Position numbers and translations under genes: made by a program. A DNA stretch of 64,000 nt from Dermatophagoides farinae (lineage: Eukaryota; Arthropoda; Arachnida; Sarcoptiformes; Pyroglyphidae): contig NC_134683.1 in NCBI RefSeq assembly GCF_024713945.1, forward strand, positions 3,349,501-3,413,500. Reading direction: 5' to 3'. The notes under the pieces are model-generated. The model saw only the letters and a program-made list of their open reading frames with translations. It searched no databases and was not told the origin of the DNA. This document shows, piece by piece, positions 15,124 through 26,539 of this stretch; the stretch's first letter is position 1, and each line of letters begins with the position of its first letter.

Positions 15124-15850
15124 ATGGATACCACAGAAAAAAAATGCATCATTGGCATCGATAATAATCATCGGCTATATATATATATTGGCTCAATGAT
15201 TGTGAATGATGATGATGATGATGGTGATTGTGGGCCGAACATCAATTACGTTTCTATATTTTTCCTGTATGGTGGTGGTTATGGTGATGTTAAATCATAT
15301 TCTGTCGATCAGTGACCTACCCGATTACCCTAAACAACAACGACAGCAACAACAACAATCAAAAAAAAAAAAGGAACCAAATAAAAAACATGCCGACATA
15401 AATCACCTGATTCTTTTTTTTTAAAAAAAGTATCGACCATTTTTTTTCTCTCTATCAGATAATAATGATGATGATGATGTGATGGATATCAATCAATCGA
15501 TGCTGATTAAAAACCGTGATGATGATGATGATGATGTTGTTGTTATTGTTGATAATGATGATGATGATGATGATGTCGATTGTGAAAATTATCGACCCGA
15601 TATGATCATCATCATGAATGGTTTACAATATTTTTTTTTTCTTTTCAACTTTAAAATTCCACATGTAACATCATCATCATCATCATCATCATTATTATCA
15701 TCATTATCAATTCCAATTTTTTTTTTCATTTCAAACGGACACATTACATCATTACAATCAGAGCAACAACAATCGAATCATACAATCATCATCATCATCA
15801 TCATAATCATCAATGGGGATATATCACCAAAAAAAACAAAGAGAAAATGA
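15124..15850 (+). CDS. Two-exon candidate, acidic, about 183 aa
   Basis: Exon 1 (15124-15283) starts at ATG with MDTTEKKCIIGIDNNHRLYI, then five Asp, GDCGPNINYVS and a Gly-rich end. The proposed donor TATG|GTGATG is non-standard; the acceptor (a T/C tract, TCTCTATCAG, ending 15458) is strong. Exon 2 continues in phase: an Asp run, VMDINQSMLIKNR, six Asp, DCENYRPDM, then Ser, Gln and Ile runs, ending SPKKTKRK at TGA. The long open second exon (about 130 codons) is the main support. Much of it is translated GAT, TCA and ATC repeats, so chance extension is possible. Confidence 0.35.
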
Positions 15851-16763
15851 TTGTAATAATCATCAAATATACACGAATACACGAATGATCGAACTATGGT
15901 GGATAGAAAATAAAAAAACATGAAATACATTCATGTTTATCTGTGTGTGTGTGTGTGTGTGTGTGTGTCTGATCGTTCCGATACGATATTGGCCACATCA
16001 ATGGTCTACACACACACACATACACACACACAAAAACACTTGTTGGAATCCATTTCAAACTGGAGCAACAAAAAAAAAAGCAATTGAACAAACGTTAAAA
16101 TAATTCGTTCGAATTACAAAAACGTGATTTATGGAAAAGAAAAAAGAAAAAAAAAACGTCAGAAATCAGAAAAATAAAATCGAAAAAAAAATGATGATGA
16201 TTCCAACCAAACAGATCTATTCTATTCATTCGTTCATCTAACCCGAAAACTGAAACTCGAACACACACACACACACACGCATACATTTCTGATCTATATC
16301 TAATATTGGCTTCGATTTTTTTTTTGACCAACATGATGATGATGAAGGGAGAAAAGAGATGGACAATGAACAAAAACGAAACGAAACGAAACAAAAAAAA
16401 ACAATTCAAAAATGATTAGCGCCTATCTTTTTTTTACAATCCATAATCGACATCAATCTTGAAGAAGAAGTAGAAAAAAAATAAAGATCAACAACATTGA
16501 TTGTTATCGGTTATAACGTATACACACGAAAACACACAGAGCCATAATGTACGAGAACAAAAAAAAAATACAATCATTATCATCATCATCATCATTGAGC
16601 CAATATAAATCGATGATGATATTACCGACACAATGTGAACAGGAATGAATTTTTTTTTTATTTTGCCACAGAAAAAAAATATATTCAATTTTTGTTGTTG
16701 TTGTTGTTGTTGGCAACAGCAAAAAAAAAAAAATTTATTAACTCCATTTTCACCTATGTTCAG

Positions 16764-16912
16764 TGTTTCTGTTCACTTAAACTGATTTATTTAACCAAAA
16801 AAAAAATCGAGGATGATGATGATGATCTGAATACGAATATATATCATTCATATAGGAAAAAATTCTTTCAGATATTCTCGATATTGCTCGTTGTTCTCCC
16901 TAGATTCATTAT
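16764..16912 (+). CDS. Candidate internal exon, about 49 aa
   Basis: Bounded by an acceptor-like CCTATGTTCAG and a donor ATTAT|GTAAGC. The frame reads CFCSLKLIYL, a Lys run, IEDDDDDLNTNIYHSYRKK, then FFQIFSILLVVLPRFI, which looks membrane-spanning. The same frame is open upstream to 16635. If not spliced it ends at TAA two codons later. It lies about 0.9 kb downstream of the acidic candidate on the same strand and could belong to it. Confidence 0.3.
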
Positions 16913-17089
16913 GTAAGCATCACTCTCTGTGTGTGTGTGTGTGTCGATGTCGGTGTGAGATGTGGATACAAAATACGTTTGTCGGCATTCATTTTTCATT
17001 TGCAAAAAAAAAATATTTAAATTTCTTTTTTCATCAAGGCGTCAGGTGAATGGTTAAATTTGGTTCACCCAGTATTTTTTTTCTTTCTT

Positions 17090-17377
17090 CTACCACCGAT
17101 ATTTACATGATTGAAATCGATTTGTTGTGTGTGTGCGTGTGTATGATGAGAACAATTGAGAAGTACAGAAAAGAAAAAAATTCAATTTAAATTCTGTATA
17201 CATAAACACCAAGATATACTGATCATATGATGATGATCGGGTAAACGAAAAAAAAAATTTTGTGATCGACTTATGATCGACGAAAACAAAACAAAAAGAA
17301 AAATGAGAAAAAAAAGTCACGATACTATGGCGGCAGCCATTATCATTTCTTCTGCTGATTATTATCATCATCATCAT
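17090..17377 (-). CDS. Minus-strand ORF, 95 aa, hydrophobic
   Basis: ATG at 17377 (a Met-Ile start from GAT-type repeats), TAG at 17090. After the first ten residues the sequence is largely non-repetitive: NDNGCRHSIVTFFSHFSFCF, VFVDHKSITKFFFSF, SSSYDQYILVFMYTEFKLNF and a Cys/Arg-containing tail (FQSCKYRW). Two or three hydrophobic stretches suggest a membrane protein. The strand is T-rich, which lowers stop frequency. No family recognised. Confidence 0.33.
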   Translation of the reverse strand: MMMMIIISRRNDNGCRHSIVTFFSHFSFCFVFVDHKSITKFFFSFTRSSSYDQYILVFMYTEFKLNFFLFCTSQLFSSYTRTHTTNRFQSCKYRW

Positions 17378-17467
17378 GGATATAGAATGTATGGCCAAAT
17401 CATTTGAAGATTAAAATGATGATCATCATCATCTTTTAACCATTTTACTAGAACAACAGCAAGGCTT

Positions 17468-17504
<37 letters not shown>

Positions 17505-18211
17505 CAAATAAAATGTACAACAATACAGAAAGAAATCAAGATTTAATCAAATCCAGATCCAGATTCAGATCAAGATCTCTAGATATCTAGATATAGATCA
17601 TGATGAACATGATCATTATAATGATGACGATAATCGAGACAATTTTCTAATAGATTTATTTCATTTTTAAACTTGGATTTTTTTTTCTTTACACACATAT
17701 ACAAAAGATTTAACAGAAAAAGAAACAACAACAAAAATTTTTGATCGACAAATGTAAATCTTATCCAAAAGAAATGATTAAATGGAATGTGTCATTGATG
17801 ATGATGATGATGAAACCGCTACATATCACAGGTGGATTTAATCAAATTCAATTTGTGTGTGTGTGATCAATATCAACCACACACACAAACATTAGCCATA
17901 AACAACAACAACAACAACAACCGAAGAAGTAAAGGTCACCAGCATTCATTGATCCATTTATTATTATTATTATATCATCATCGTCATCATCATCATCATT
18001 CTTGCATAAATAAACAAAAAATAAAGGACAGTTTTCGATAATAAAAAAAACCAGATTTTATTTTCTTACCATATAACCATATAAATGGTGGTATAAAATT
18101 ATTTTTCTGCAAAATAAAAAACAACAACGCTGTGATCAAAGAAAATGATTTGACCATTCAATTATTATTATGGATTTATATTCTTTCCACATTGGATGGA
18201 TGGATTAATGG

Positions 18212-18352
18212 ATGTCATCATCATCATCATCATCAGCAGCATCAGCAGCAACAACGATATTATCGGATATATCAACCACAACGAAAAAACGGGGTCGAAT
18301 AGCCAATTCAACAACAACAACAACAACAAAAACGAATCGGTCATCTATGTGA
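18212..18352 (+). CDS. Small Ser/Thr-rich ORF, 46 aa
   Basis: ATG to TGA. A Ser run, AASAATTILSDISTTTKKRG, RIANS, a Thr run and KTNRSSM. The KKRGR patch resembles a nuclear localisation or AT-hook-like patch, but it is very short. The other two frames are also open here (an Ile/Asn-rich one from 18196 and a His/Gln-rich one). I prefer this frame because its codons end mostly in A or T, as expected in AT-rich coding DNA. Low support. Confidence 0.22.
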   Translation: MSSSSSSSAASAATTILSDISTTTKKRGRIANSTTTTTTKTNRSSM

Positions 18353-18843
18353 ACCAGTGTGTTCGATATTGTTGTTGTTGTTGTTGACAATCAAACAAAT
18401 GAAAATGAATAAATAAATAATAAAAAAAAGAAAGAAACTGAATATACAATATACCTATGTGGCTATTTAAAATTCATTTATTGACACACACACACACACA
18501 CACACACAATTCGGGGCCATCATCATCGATACAAAAAAAAAAAAAAAAAAACACCATCATCATCATTATCGATGAGAAATACATTTTAACCATCAACCAT
18601 CAACCATCATCATCATCATCAACATCATTAAACTAGATAAAATTTAGCTACTATTAATAAATCCATCATTATTATCATCATTCACATTGGCAATCCAATC
18701 CAATCCAATCCAATATACAATCTATTTATCATATATAGATAGATTATGTGTTGAAATGCATTACATTATGTATGGATATTATTACCATTATAGACCACAT
18801 TTGACTATTGATTTTTCTCTCTCTTTTTATATATACTACCCAG

Positions 18844-19422
18844 TCAAATATGGCAATGGTGTTAATGATATTCCACACACACAATACAGGTAAATATTTT
18901 TTTTTTTATTGTCAATGATGATGATGATGGCCAATCGCAACCAATTTAATGATCAAATCATTTTTTTTTTGTTCATTTTGGAATGAATTCTGCTGGTCCA
19001 ATATATATGTGTATCGACATTATAACAACACAAAGACCATCACCATTCACCATTATCAGGATCATCATTAACGAAAAAGAAAAAAAAAGAAAAAAAATCG
19101 ACGGATAACAATTGACAATTTTCAATATCAATGAAATGGAAAATGGAATGGAAACAAAAAATTGATCGAATTTTTTTTTGTTTTGCTTTGGTCTCTCGGA
19201 AAAACTATTGCCTAATGATCAAATGTGAAAAAAAGTGGCTAGAAATTTTTTGTGTGTGTGTGTGGGACTAATGATCGATTCTAGTCAGAAAAAAAACTAC
19301 TACCAATACAATATCGATGATATATTGTCACATACAGTCAGCCATTGCAAAGTCTATTATTATATAATCGGCAATATTATCACCATCATCATCATCATCA
19401 TCATCATCAATTCAGGTAAATT

Positions 19423-19471
<49 letters not shown>

Positions 19472-20090
19472 AGATACACAGGATATAATGATGATCCGAA
19501 AAAAGGTGCCATATTTTTTTTATGTTTTATGTGGTAATCAAACCACAAAAAAAATCACAATTATCAAGGAAAATCATAAATCAATGAAAAAAAAACAAAA
19601 GAAACAAGAAACAAGATACAAGACTAATCAATCAGAACAGATAACAAATTACGATGGAAAAAAAGATCATTGTGTTGTATAATTATAAAACAAAAATCAC
19701 AATAATCAAACGACATCGATTGATAATGATGATCAAAAACAACAGCAACAGCAACAGCAGCAGCAGCATGCTATTGCAACTTGCAATTGAATTCCATAAT
19801 AATGAAAAATGAAAATGATTGATATGCCAATAATTATTGTATACCATCTATAAATCGGGGTTGACAAATGACACCAGCAACGAAACAAAAGGAAAGGAAA
19901 GGAAAGGAAAGCAAAAAAAAATCGATTCCATACATATGAAATTACCGAATAAGGTAATCATCCACACACACACAATAATGATGTAGCAATCAATCTTTTT
20001 AAATGTTTCTACTATATACCCAGATATATAGATATGTTTATTGCCTATGATTGCAATCGCTCGATTATCATTATTATTGCAATGGGTCAG
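18844..20090 (+). CDS. Three-exon candidate chain (18844-18889, 19338-19415, 20024-20090)
   Basis: All three segments end at CAG|GTAAAT. The first has an excellent acceptor (long C/T tract, TACCCAG) and reads KYGNGVNDIPHTQY; the second reads QPLQSLLLYNRQYY, nine His, QF; the third has a fair acceptor (TACCCAG) and reads YIDMFIAYDCNRS, an Ile run, AMGQ. Exon phases agree at both joins (AG+T and AG+A). The second acceptor (ACATACAG) is weak, and each segment has another open frame. Start and end are not found. Function unknown. Confidence 0.28.
19424..19469. repeat. (CA)23 microsatellite
   Basis: Uninterrupted CA dinucleotides starting eight bases after the CAG|GTAAAT at 19415. Confidence 0.95.
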
Positions 20091-20342
20091 GTAAATTAAT
20101 TTTTAATCGAAAAATTTTGGAAGCCCAAAAAAAAAAACGAAACAAAAAACAAAACAACGAAATAGATAGCCAAATTGTCCATTCATTTGTTCATTCATTC
20201 ATTCATTCATGATGATCGGAAATGACAATCGACTTTTGTTTTGTTTTGTTTTTTGTTTTCATTCGTGAAAATAATAATTGAAATAATCAGAAAGAGAGAG
20301 AGAAAAAAATAGGATAGTGAGCAGGATTCATTCGTATTTATT

Positions 20343-20513
20343 ATGATGAATTTTATTTTTCCAGATAGATTAATCTTTGGCCAGCACAAACACAAACAAA
20401 CAAACGGTCCGATAAAAATGAATCCGAATGATGATGATCATCATCATAATTCACATGAAAATGACGGAGCGAGAGAGAGAAAAAAAATATTATCGAGCAA
20501 ATCAATCGAGTAA
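20343..20513 (+). CDS. Small ORF, 56 aa, His/Asp/Lys-rich; possible terminal exon
   Basis: ATG (MMNFIFPDRLIFGQHKHKQT) to TAA. Then NGPIKMNPNDDDHHHNSH, ENDGARERKK and ILSSKSIE. A strong acceptor-like TTTTATTTTTCCAG ends at 20364 inside the frame, so the protein may begin upstream and enter with RLIFGQ. Charged, probably soluble. It shares its entry phase with the open segment at 20775. Unrecognised. Confidence 0.35.
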   Translation: MMNFIFPDRLIFGQHKHKQTNGPIKMNPNDDDHHHNSHENDGARERKKILSSKSIE

Positions 20514-20774
20514 TAATAATGATTATTATATAATGGGAAAAAATGATGAATAATAATCACAAACTACTCCCTACAACAACAGAATTGATAATTGTTGTCG
20601 CCAAAACAACAACAACAACAACAACAGCAGCAGTGGAAAAAAATGTTCAAATGGTCAATTTCCAATTGTTTTTGGAATTAATTATTTAAAAAAAAAAAAA
20701 AATAGAAAAAAAAACACAAACAACACAAAGTCATCATCATCATTTATTTTTTTTTCCTCTTCATTCTTGTTCAG

Positions 20775-20914
20775 TGGAATTCGATTTGAATGATCATATC
20801 GGATACAATAATAATATCCCTCATTCACTCACTCTCTCTCCCTACACACAATCTATCCATCTGAGTAACAATCTTTTGACAGAATTAACAAATGAAACAA
20901 AAAAAAAAAAATAG
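20775..20914 (+). CDS. Candidate terminal exon, 45 aa
   Basis: A very good acceptor (TTTTTTTTTCCTCTTCATTC tract ending TTCAG at 20774) is followed by a non-repetitive frame: EFDLNDHIGYNNNIPHSLTL, SPYTQSIHLSNNLLTELTNE, TKKKK, stop TAG at 20912. The frame is also open upstream to 20690. It needs one base from the previous exon, as does the 20364 acceptor, so the two could be alternative last exons. No family recognised. Confidence 0.35.
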
Positions 20915-20919
20915 CGATA

Positions 20920-22854
20920 AATAAATTCAAAATGAAAATATCTCGGGAAGTGAACTTACCAATTTGGAGAAGAATCAGTCAGTGGTAGTAGTAGTAGTGG
21001 CAGTAGTCCATAACACACAGGTTTTCATTTCGAAGCAATCATTTGGAACACCCAAACACATTCTATCGTTGTTTCTGTCTGAATTCTGGACGAGAGAGAG
21101 AGAGAAAGAGAGAGAAATGGAAAATTATATTCCAATTGGAATTTATTAGATGAATATTATAATGTCCAGTATTAAAAAAAAAATTGTTTGATAGATAAGG
21201 CAAATTCTATCTAATATATATGTTTGTTTGGTTCAATTTAAATTATTCTTTCACAATAACAACAACAACAAACAACAACAACAAAATAAAAATGACTGGT
21301 AATAAACACAAATATACAATACACATGAATCAATGAATTTTTGCTATTTGGTTGGTTGGTTGGTTAGCTGGAACATTGAATAATTTTTTTCGTTTTTTTT
21401 TTGTTGTTGTTGTTGAAAATTTTCATTCCAAAAAAAAAAAAAAAAATTTCCAATTAATTCTAATTACTTTTGCAACCCGTCGAATGTCATTGTTTTTGTT
21501 TATCAGTTAACTCGCACACAACAAATACAAATACAAAAAAAACACACACACACACACACATAAAATTCAATGGTGGACTTTATTCGTTCGATGTGTAAAT
21601 TTATTTCCATTCGGTTGATGATGATGATGATGATGATGGTGATGGTGATGTTTACCATGGAAACGAAACGAAACAACGAAGAGGTGGAATACACACACAC
21701 ACACACAAACGAACGAACGAACAAACAAACATGGCCTGGTATATTTTATAATCAATTATTGATTATCAAAGTGATTAACACATAAACATATAAATGACAC
21801 AACAACCGACCAACCGACCAACCATGGGTGAAATGGGTGAAATGGTTGATGATGATGATGATGATGATGATGGGAAACTCAATGAAAATTCTTATCATCA
21901 TAATAATATATAAAATAAACGACTATTTACACATAAATGGTCAAAAATGCTCGAATTAATGTTGTTGTTGTTGTTGTTATTTTGTTGTTTATGCAAGAAT
22001 ATTTAATTTTTTGAAAATAAAACAACAAAAACAAAAACAAAAACAAAAATCGCTTAATCAACTATTCAGTCAATCAATACACACACACACACACACACAC
22101 AGTGTGCATAAGATTTGCGACAATTTTTTTTTGTTGTTGTTTTTGTTTCAAATCATTTTTTTTTCTTTTCTTGAAGAAAAAATCAAGTCAAGTATCAAAT
22201 AAAGCGTAACAATTTTTTTTTTCTATTTCATTTTCATTTTCAGGATCTAATTTTCTCTTTCTCTCTCTCTCACTGACTTACTGACTCACAGTTCTCAATA
22301 TGACAAACTTGTACCGATCCAGCAAACAAAACGAAACGAAATGAAATGAAAAAATTCGATGCAATCAATGTCAATGGCAAACTATTGGTGGTTGACATTC
22401 AAAACATTTTTTAAACATGAATAAATGAATAGAAATTGCTTGCAAATTAAAAAAAAAAATCTCTATTGAACTTGAATCATGAAAATTTTGTTTTGTCAAA
22501 ATGAAAAAAAAAAATGAAACAACGACACAATATCCGCAAACACACAAACGAAAAAAAAAAAGAAAGAAAAGACAAAAACCATGCAACAGCAATTTTGTGC
22601 AAGATTGTTTTTTTTATTGCTTTCTGGATCGGAAATCGATAATCACTGACCAATCATACCATAACCATAATTAACGATCCATCAGATCTAAATCTTTATT
22701 ACATCGAATATAAACTGTTTTCATTTTTTTTTTTTTGTTAATCAACAAAGTGTTAATCGTTTACAAGTGATCAAATCCATTTAAATATTGTAATATTTGA
22801 ACACAATGTAACATGACAATAATAACAACAACAGCTGACAACAACAACACAACA

Positions 22855-22888
<34 letters not shown>

Positions 22889-24890
22889 TGTACCAAAAAA
22901 AAGGACAACAACAACAAACAAACAAAAAAAAACGTCAAGGACAACCATATTAATGGAACAGAAATCAAAATCAAAATCAAAATTCACGAAAAAAACCAAA
23001 AAAAAAAAAAAAAAAAAAAAAATCAAAAGCCATCAGTCTGTGACACATGTGCATATATATATTTTATCGTTATGGTTGATTGAAAATGGATTACTCTTAC
23101 TTATTGTTGTCATCATCAATTGTCGTCGTCCGTTTATCGTCATCGTTCAAGTTCAATTCATTTACAATCATCAGACATTTTTTATTTTTTTATTTTGAAT
23201 TCAGGAAGTGACCACTTTTAGTGAATTTGGATAAATATAAATCACGTGATGATGGTTTTTTTTTGTGTTACCAAAAATATGTGAAAAAAAATGAACAAAT
23301 CATCATCATCATTACAATGAAAACTACCACCACAAATCACACAACAACAACAACAACAACAACAATGCCGCCTTTTCCGTTATATTAACACGTCATCACA
23401 AGGTAATTATAATTGTAAATTACTACTTTACTTTACTTTAGCCATTTATTTACATTCCACAATGATAATTGTTCAATTCTTTTTTTTTTGTTCTGATAAT
23501 TTTGACAATTTCAGTAGACAATCATCATCATCATCATCGTTTTGTTGTTGTGTAGGCTTTTTTTTGTCATTGAGACAGTGTTTGCGTGTGTGTGTGTGTG
23601 TGTGGCTGACTTGACACTGAAATTCAATTAACAAAAAGTCAAAAAAAAACACAACGGTTTTTTACCGTTGTTTTTTTTTATTTTCTTTGATTTTGTCATC
23701 TCATTTTTCGGGAATATCTACAGATGATGATGACAACCATTGGATGTTTGTGGATAATCGACGAACAAGATGGCTATAACCAATGGAATTGTTATTATTC
23801 CATAATTAATTACACAAAATCGGGTATCGTCGAATTATGATTTTTTTTTTGTTTACCGTTTCTCTCTTTTTACAACATATATGATGATGTTTCAGCCATT
23901 GTTTTGAGAATGAATGTCATCATCGTTACCCAGAACAACAACAACAACAAAAAAAATTATAATAAAGTTGATGATTATACAACGGTGATGAATTGAATGA
24001 ATAAAATTTTGACAAATTCAAAACACACACACACACACACCAATTATAATTTATATATCAAACTGAATCCATACAATACTTGCATCCAATACATGCGTCC
24101 ATTGTAATAATGATAATCGACATTCACTAACCAGTACTAGTAGTAGGTACAGGTCAACTAAATTTTAATTTCAAGATTTTTGTCTTTTGTCTTCATTTGC
24201 TTAAATGTCACTCTATCATCATTATCATATATTCTACAAATGAAATAATGACGATGATGATGAGGATGATTATTTTTTTTTTTTTTTGGCTATTGTATAT
24301 TTCGACGGTTGTAGATATCATTCATTTATTCATTCATTCATTCAATCCGCCCGTCTTTGTCCACCATTTGACCAGTTGACAAATAGGTAGCTTTGATTCA
24401 TAGATTTAGATTTTTTTGTTTTTTTTCAGAATGAAATGCACACACACATACACACACACACACCTGAGTTAGGTCAGTCAGGTCGACTTTTTTTTCTTTT
24501 GATTCAAAAAATAGTGACCATCAATCTACGCAGATGATAATGGTGTTGTTGTTGTTGTTGTTGTCGTTATAATGGCAATTAACTACCATTATTATTTGAT
24601 TTCCGTCGTAATTGAAAATCACTTTACTTGTATGTGTGTGTGTGTGTATGTTTCATCGTATTTTGGTTGATAATAAACTCTTTTGTCTTTGTTGATGATG
24701 ATGATGATGATGATGAGATTTGAATTCTTTTTAATGACAAAAAACAACGATGACCAATCTAGATTTTGTTTTTTTGTTTTTTTTTAAATTCATCAAAAAT
24801 TCAAATTATAATAATAATCAAACAGTAGTAACAAAGATGACGACAAATCGGATATTTGGTCATAATTACAAAATAATAATAATCAGAAGA
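20920..24890. other. Repeat-rich stretch, only weak exon-like pieces
   Basis: CA tracts near 21541, 22080 and 24024, GAT tracts near 21619 and 21848, (AAC)n near 22859 and 23343, and a 25-base poly-A at 22998-23022. Good acceptor-like tracts end at 22243, 23204, 23514 and 24429; the longest frame after them is 24430-24537 (35 codons, containing PELGQSGRLFFLL), too short to call. Confidence 0.5.
23651..23671. other. 8-bp stem, 5-T loop, flanked by A and T runs
   Basis: ACAACGGT pairs with ACCGTTGT across TTTTT, with an A run before and a T run after extending the fold imperfectly. Confidence 0.75.
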
Positions 24891-24898
24891 AGAAGAAG

Positions 24899-25135
24899 AT
24901 GAAAGAAAAAATGATGACCATTAGAGCTTTTGCCTTCTTCTTCTTCTTCTTCGTTGTTGAAAAATCAAATTTTCATCTCCAAAATTATCTTTTTTTTTCT
25001 AGCGATTTACATTTAATAATAGAATCAAGTCTTTTTCTTTCATTCAACAGAAATCATCATCATCATCATCTTTTGATGATTAAGATGATGACCAGAATCA
25101 TCATCATCATCATCATCAAACAACAAACCAGGTAG
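24899..25135 (+). CDS. Small ORF, 78 aa, signal-like start
   Basis: ATG to TAG. MKEKMMTIRAFAFFFFFFVV resembles a signal peptide, then EKSNFHLQNYLFFSSDLHLI, IESSLFLSFNRN, a His run and a repeat-derived Met/Ile tail. A strong acceptor (CTTTTTTTTTCTAG ending 25002) lies inside; another frame after it reads RFTFNNRIKSFSFIQQK, six Ser, FDD, stop. A donor-like CCAG|GTAGCA ends the ORF. Ambiguous between a small secreted protein and exon pieces. Confidence 0.28.
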   Translation: MKEKMMTIRAFAFFFFFFVVEKSNFHLQNYLFFSSDLHLIIESSLFLSFNRNHHHHHLLMIKMMTRIIIIIIIKQQTR

Positions 25136-25139
25136 CATC

Positions 25140-26200
25140 ATAATAATCATCATCATCATCAATCGTATTTTATATATGCAAATGTAAATAATTATAGTAA
25201 TGGAGATATGCGAAATGATTTTGGTGACAAAAAAAAATAAGAAAAAAAACAAGTTTTCCAATCGTAATTTTATGTCCATCATCATCGTTATCGTTGTCGT
25301 TGTCGTCGTCGTAAAGATTAGTGACCGACCAATTTCAAATGAATGGAATAAATAAATGACCGAAACGAAACGAAATAAATGAATGAATATCTTACAAACT
25401 GGTCATCGTTACTGTTGTTGTTGTTGTTGTTGTTGTTGATTATCATTGTTTGTTAATTGTTATTACACACACACACACACTATGGTTGTAGTAGTAGTTA
25501 TTTATTATTTTTTTTTTCATTTCTCGATTTATAAATTGTTTTTTTCTGAATTTGACAATCTTATTATATTTTTTTTCTCCTTTTTAAATGTTTTATATAT
25601 AGTTTGTTCATTCATTTTTCTTCATGAATGATTAGTTTATACACTTAACTGACTGGACAATTCGATGTGAATTTTTTTTTTGTTTTTTTTTGTTTTTTTA
25701 GTTTGTTTGTTCGATAAATGATTGCTGTATAATTAAACATTATCATCATCATCATCATCATCATCATCGTTTATCATTATCATAATTCAAAACTACATGG
25801 TGATGATGATGATGATGGTGATTCTTTCTCTGGACAACAAAATTATCTATACCTGTGTAATAAATTTTGAAAGAAAAAAAAATGTTTATTTCCTGAAGAA
25901 AGAGAGAAAGAATAAGAACAGAAATCTGATAATGTTAATTTGCGATCCAATGGATTTTTGTCTCGGTGTGTGTGTGTGTGTATGATGGCCATAATAATTG
26001 TAGGTAAAAATTGGTGAAATTATCACACAATCTATTTTCAAATTTTTAATTCATCTCATCTATTTCTTTTTTAAGAAACTACAATGTAGACTGTGCTTAC
26101 TGTGGAATCTCAGTGATTGAATTTTATTGATCATTCTTGATTGAGAATTCAAAAATTCCACTGCCACCAGTAAAAAAAAAACAAAGAATTTTTTTCTGAC
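25140..26200. other. Repeat-rich stretch, no gene seen
   Basis: ATC, GTT, CA and GAT tracts and long T runs near 25670. The minus-strand frame at 25040-25285 is mostly repeat-derived. Confidence 0.6.
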
Positions 26201-26207
26201 ATTGAAA

Positions 26208-26534
26208 ATGGTAAAAAAGAAAAATTCAATCCCAATCATAGAAAGTTTCTCTCTCTCTTTTTTTTTCGTGGTGAAAGTGTCAAAATACAAAAAAAAGTCA
26301 ATGTCAATATATCATCATCATAGTGAACAGAACCGACAACAACAACAACAACGACAACAAATCATAAGGCAACCGACTTGGATACGATTTTTTTTGTTGT
26401 TTATATTCCAAAAAAAAAAAAAATGTTTTCGAGTAAAAAAAAACACAAAACAAATCAGCCAATTGGTTTTTTTTTTCTCGCTATGTATGGAGACATATGG
26501 CATCACCTATTATGATTATGATGGGGTTATGTAA
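26208..26534 (+). CDS. ORF, 108 aa, Gln-rich centre
   Basis: ATG to TAA. MVKKKNSIPIIESF, a hydrophobic stretch, KVSKYKKKSMSIYHHHSEQN, a Gln run with Arg, IIRQPTWIRFFLLFIF (possible helix), a Lys-rich part and METYGITYYDYDGVM at the end. The end is non-repetitive and not A/T-run derived. The opposite strand is also open (26060-26290), with non-repetitive content, so only one can be real. Not recognised. Confidence 0.33.
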   Translation: MVKKKNSIPIIESFSLSFFFVVKVSKYKKKSMSIYHHHSEQNRQQQQQRQQIIRQPTWIRFFLLFIFQKKKKCFRVKKNTKQISQLVFFFSLCMETYGITYYDYDGVM

Positions 26535-26539
26535 TAATT

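Noticed and set aside
22771..23026. Minus-strand frames with long poly-Cys or poly-Leu
   Set aside because: Translation of AAC/CAA repeats plus T runs; no independent coding content.
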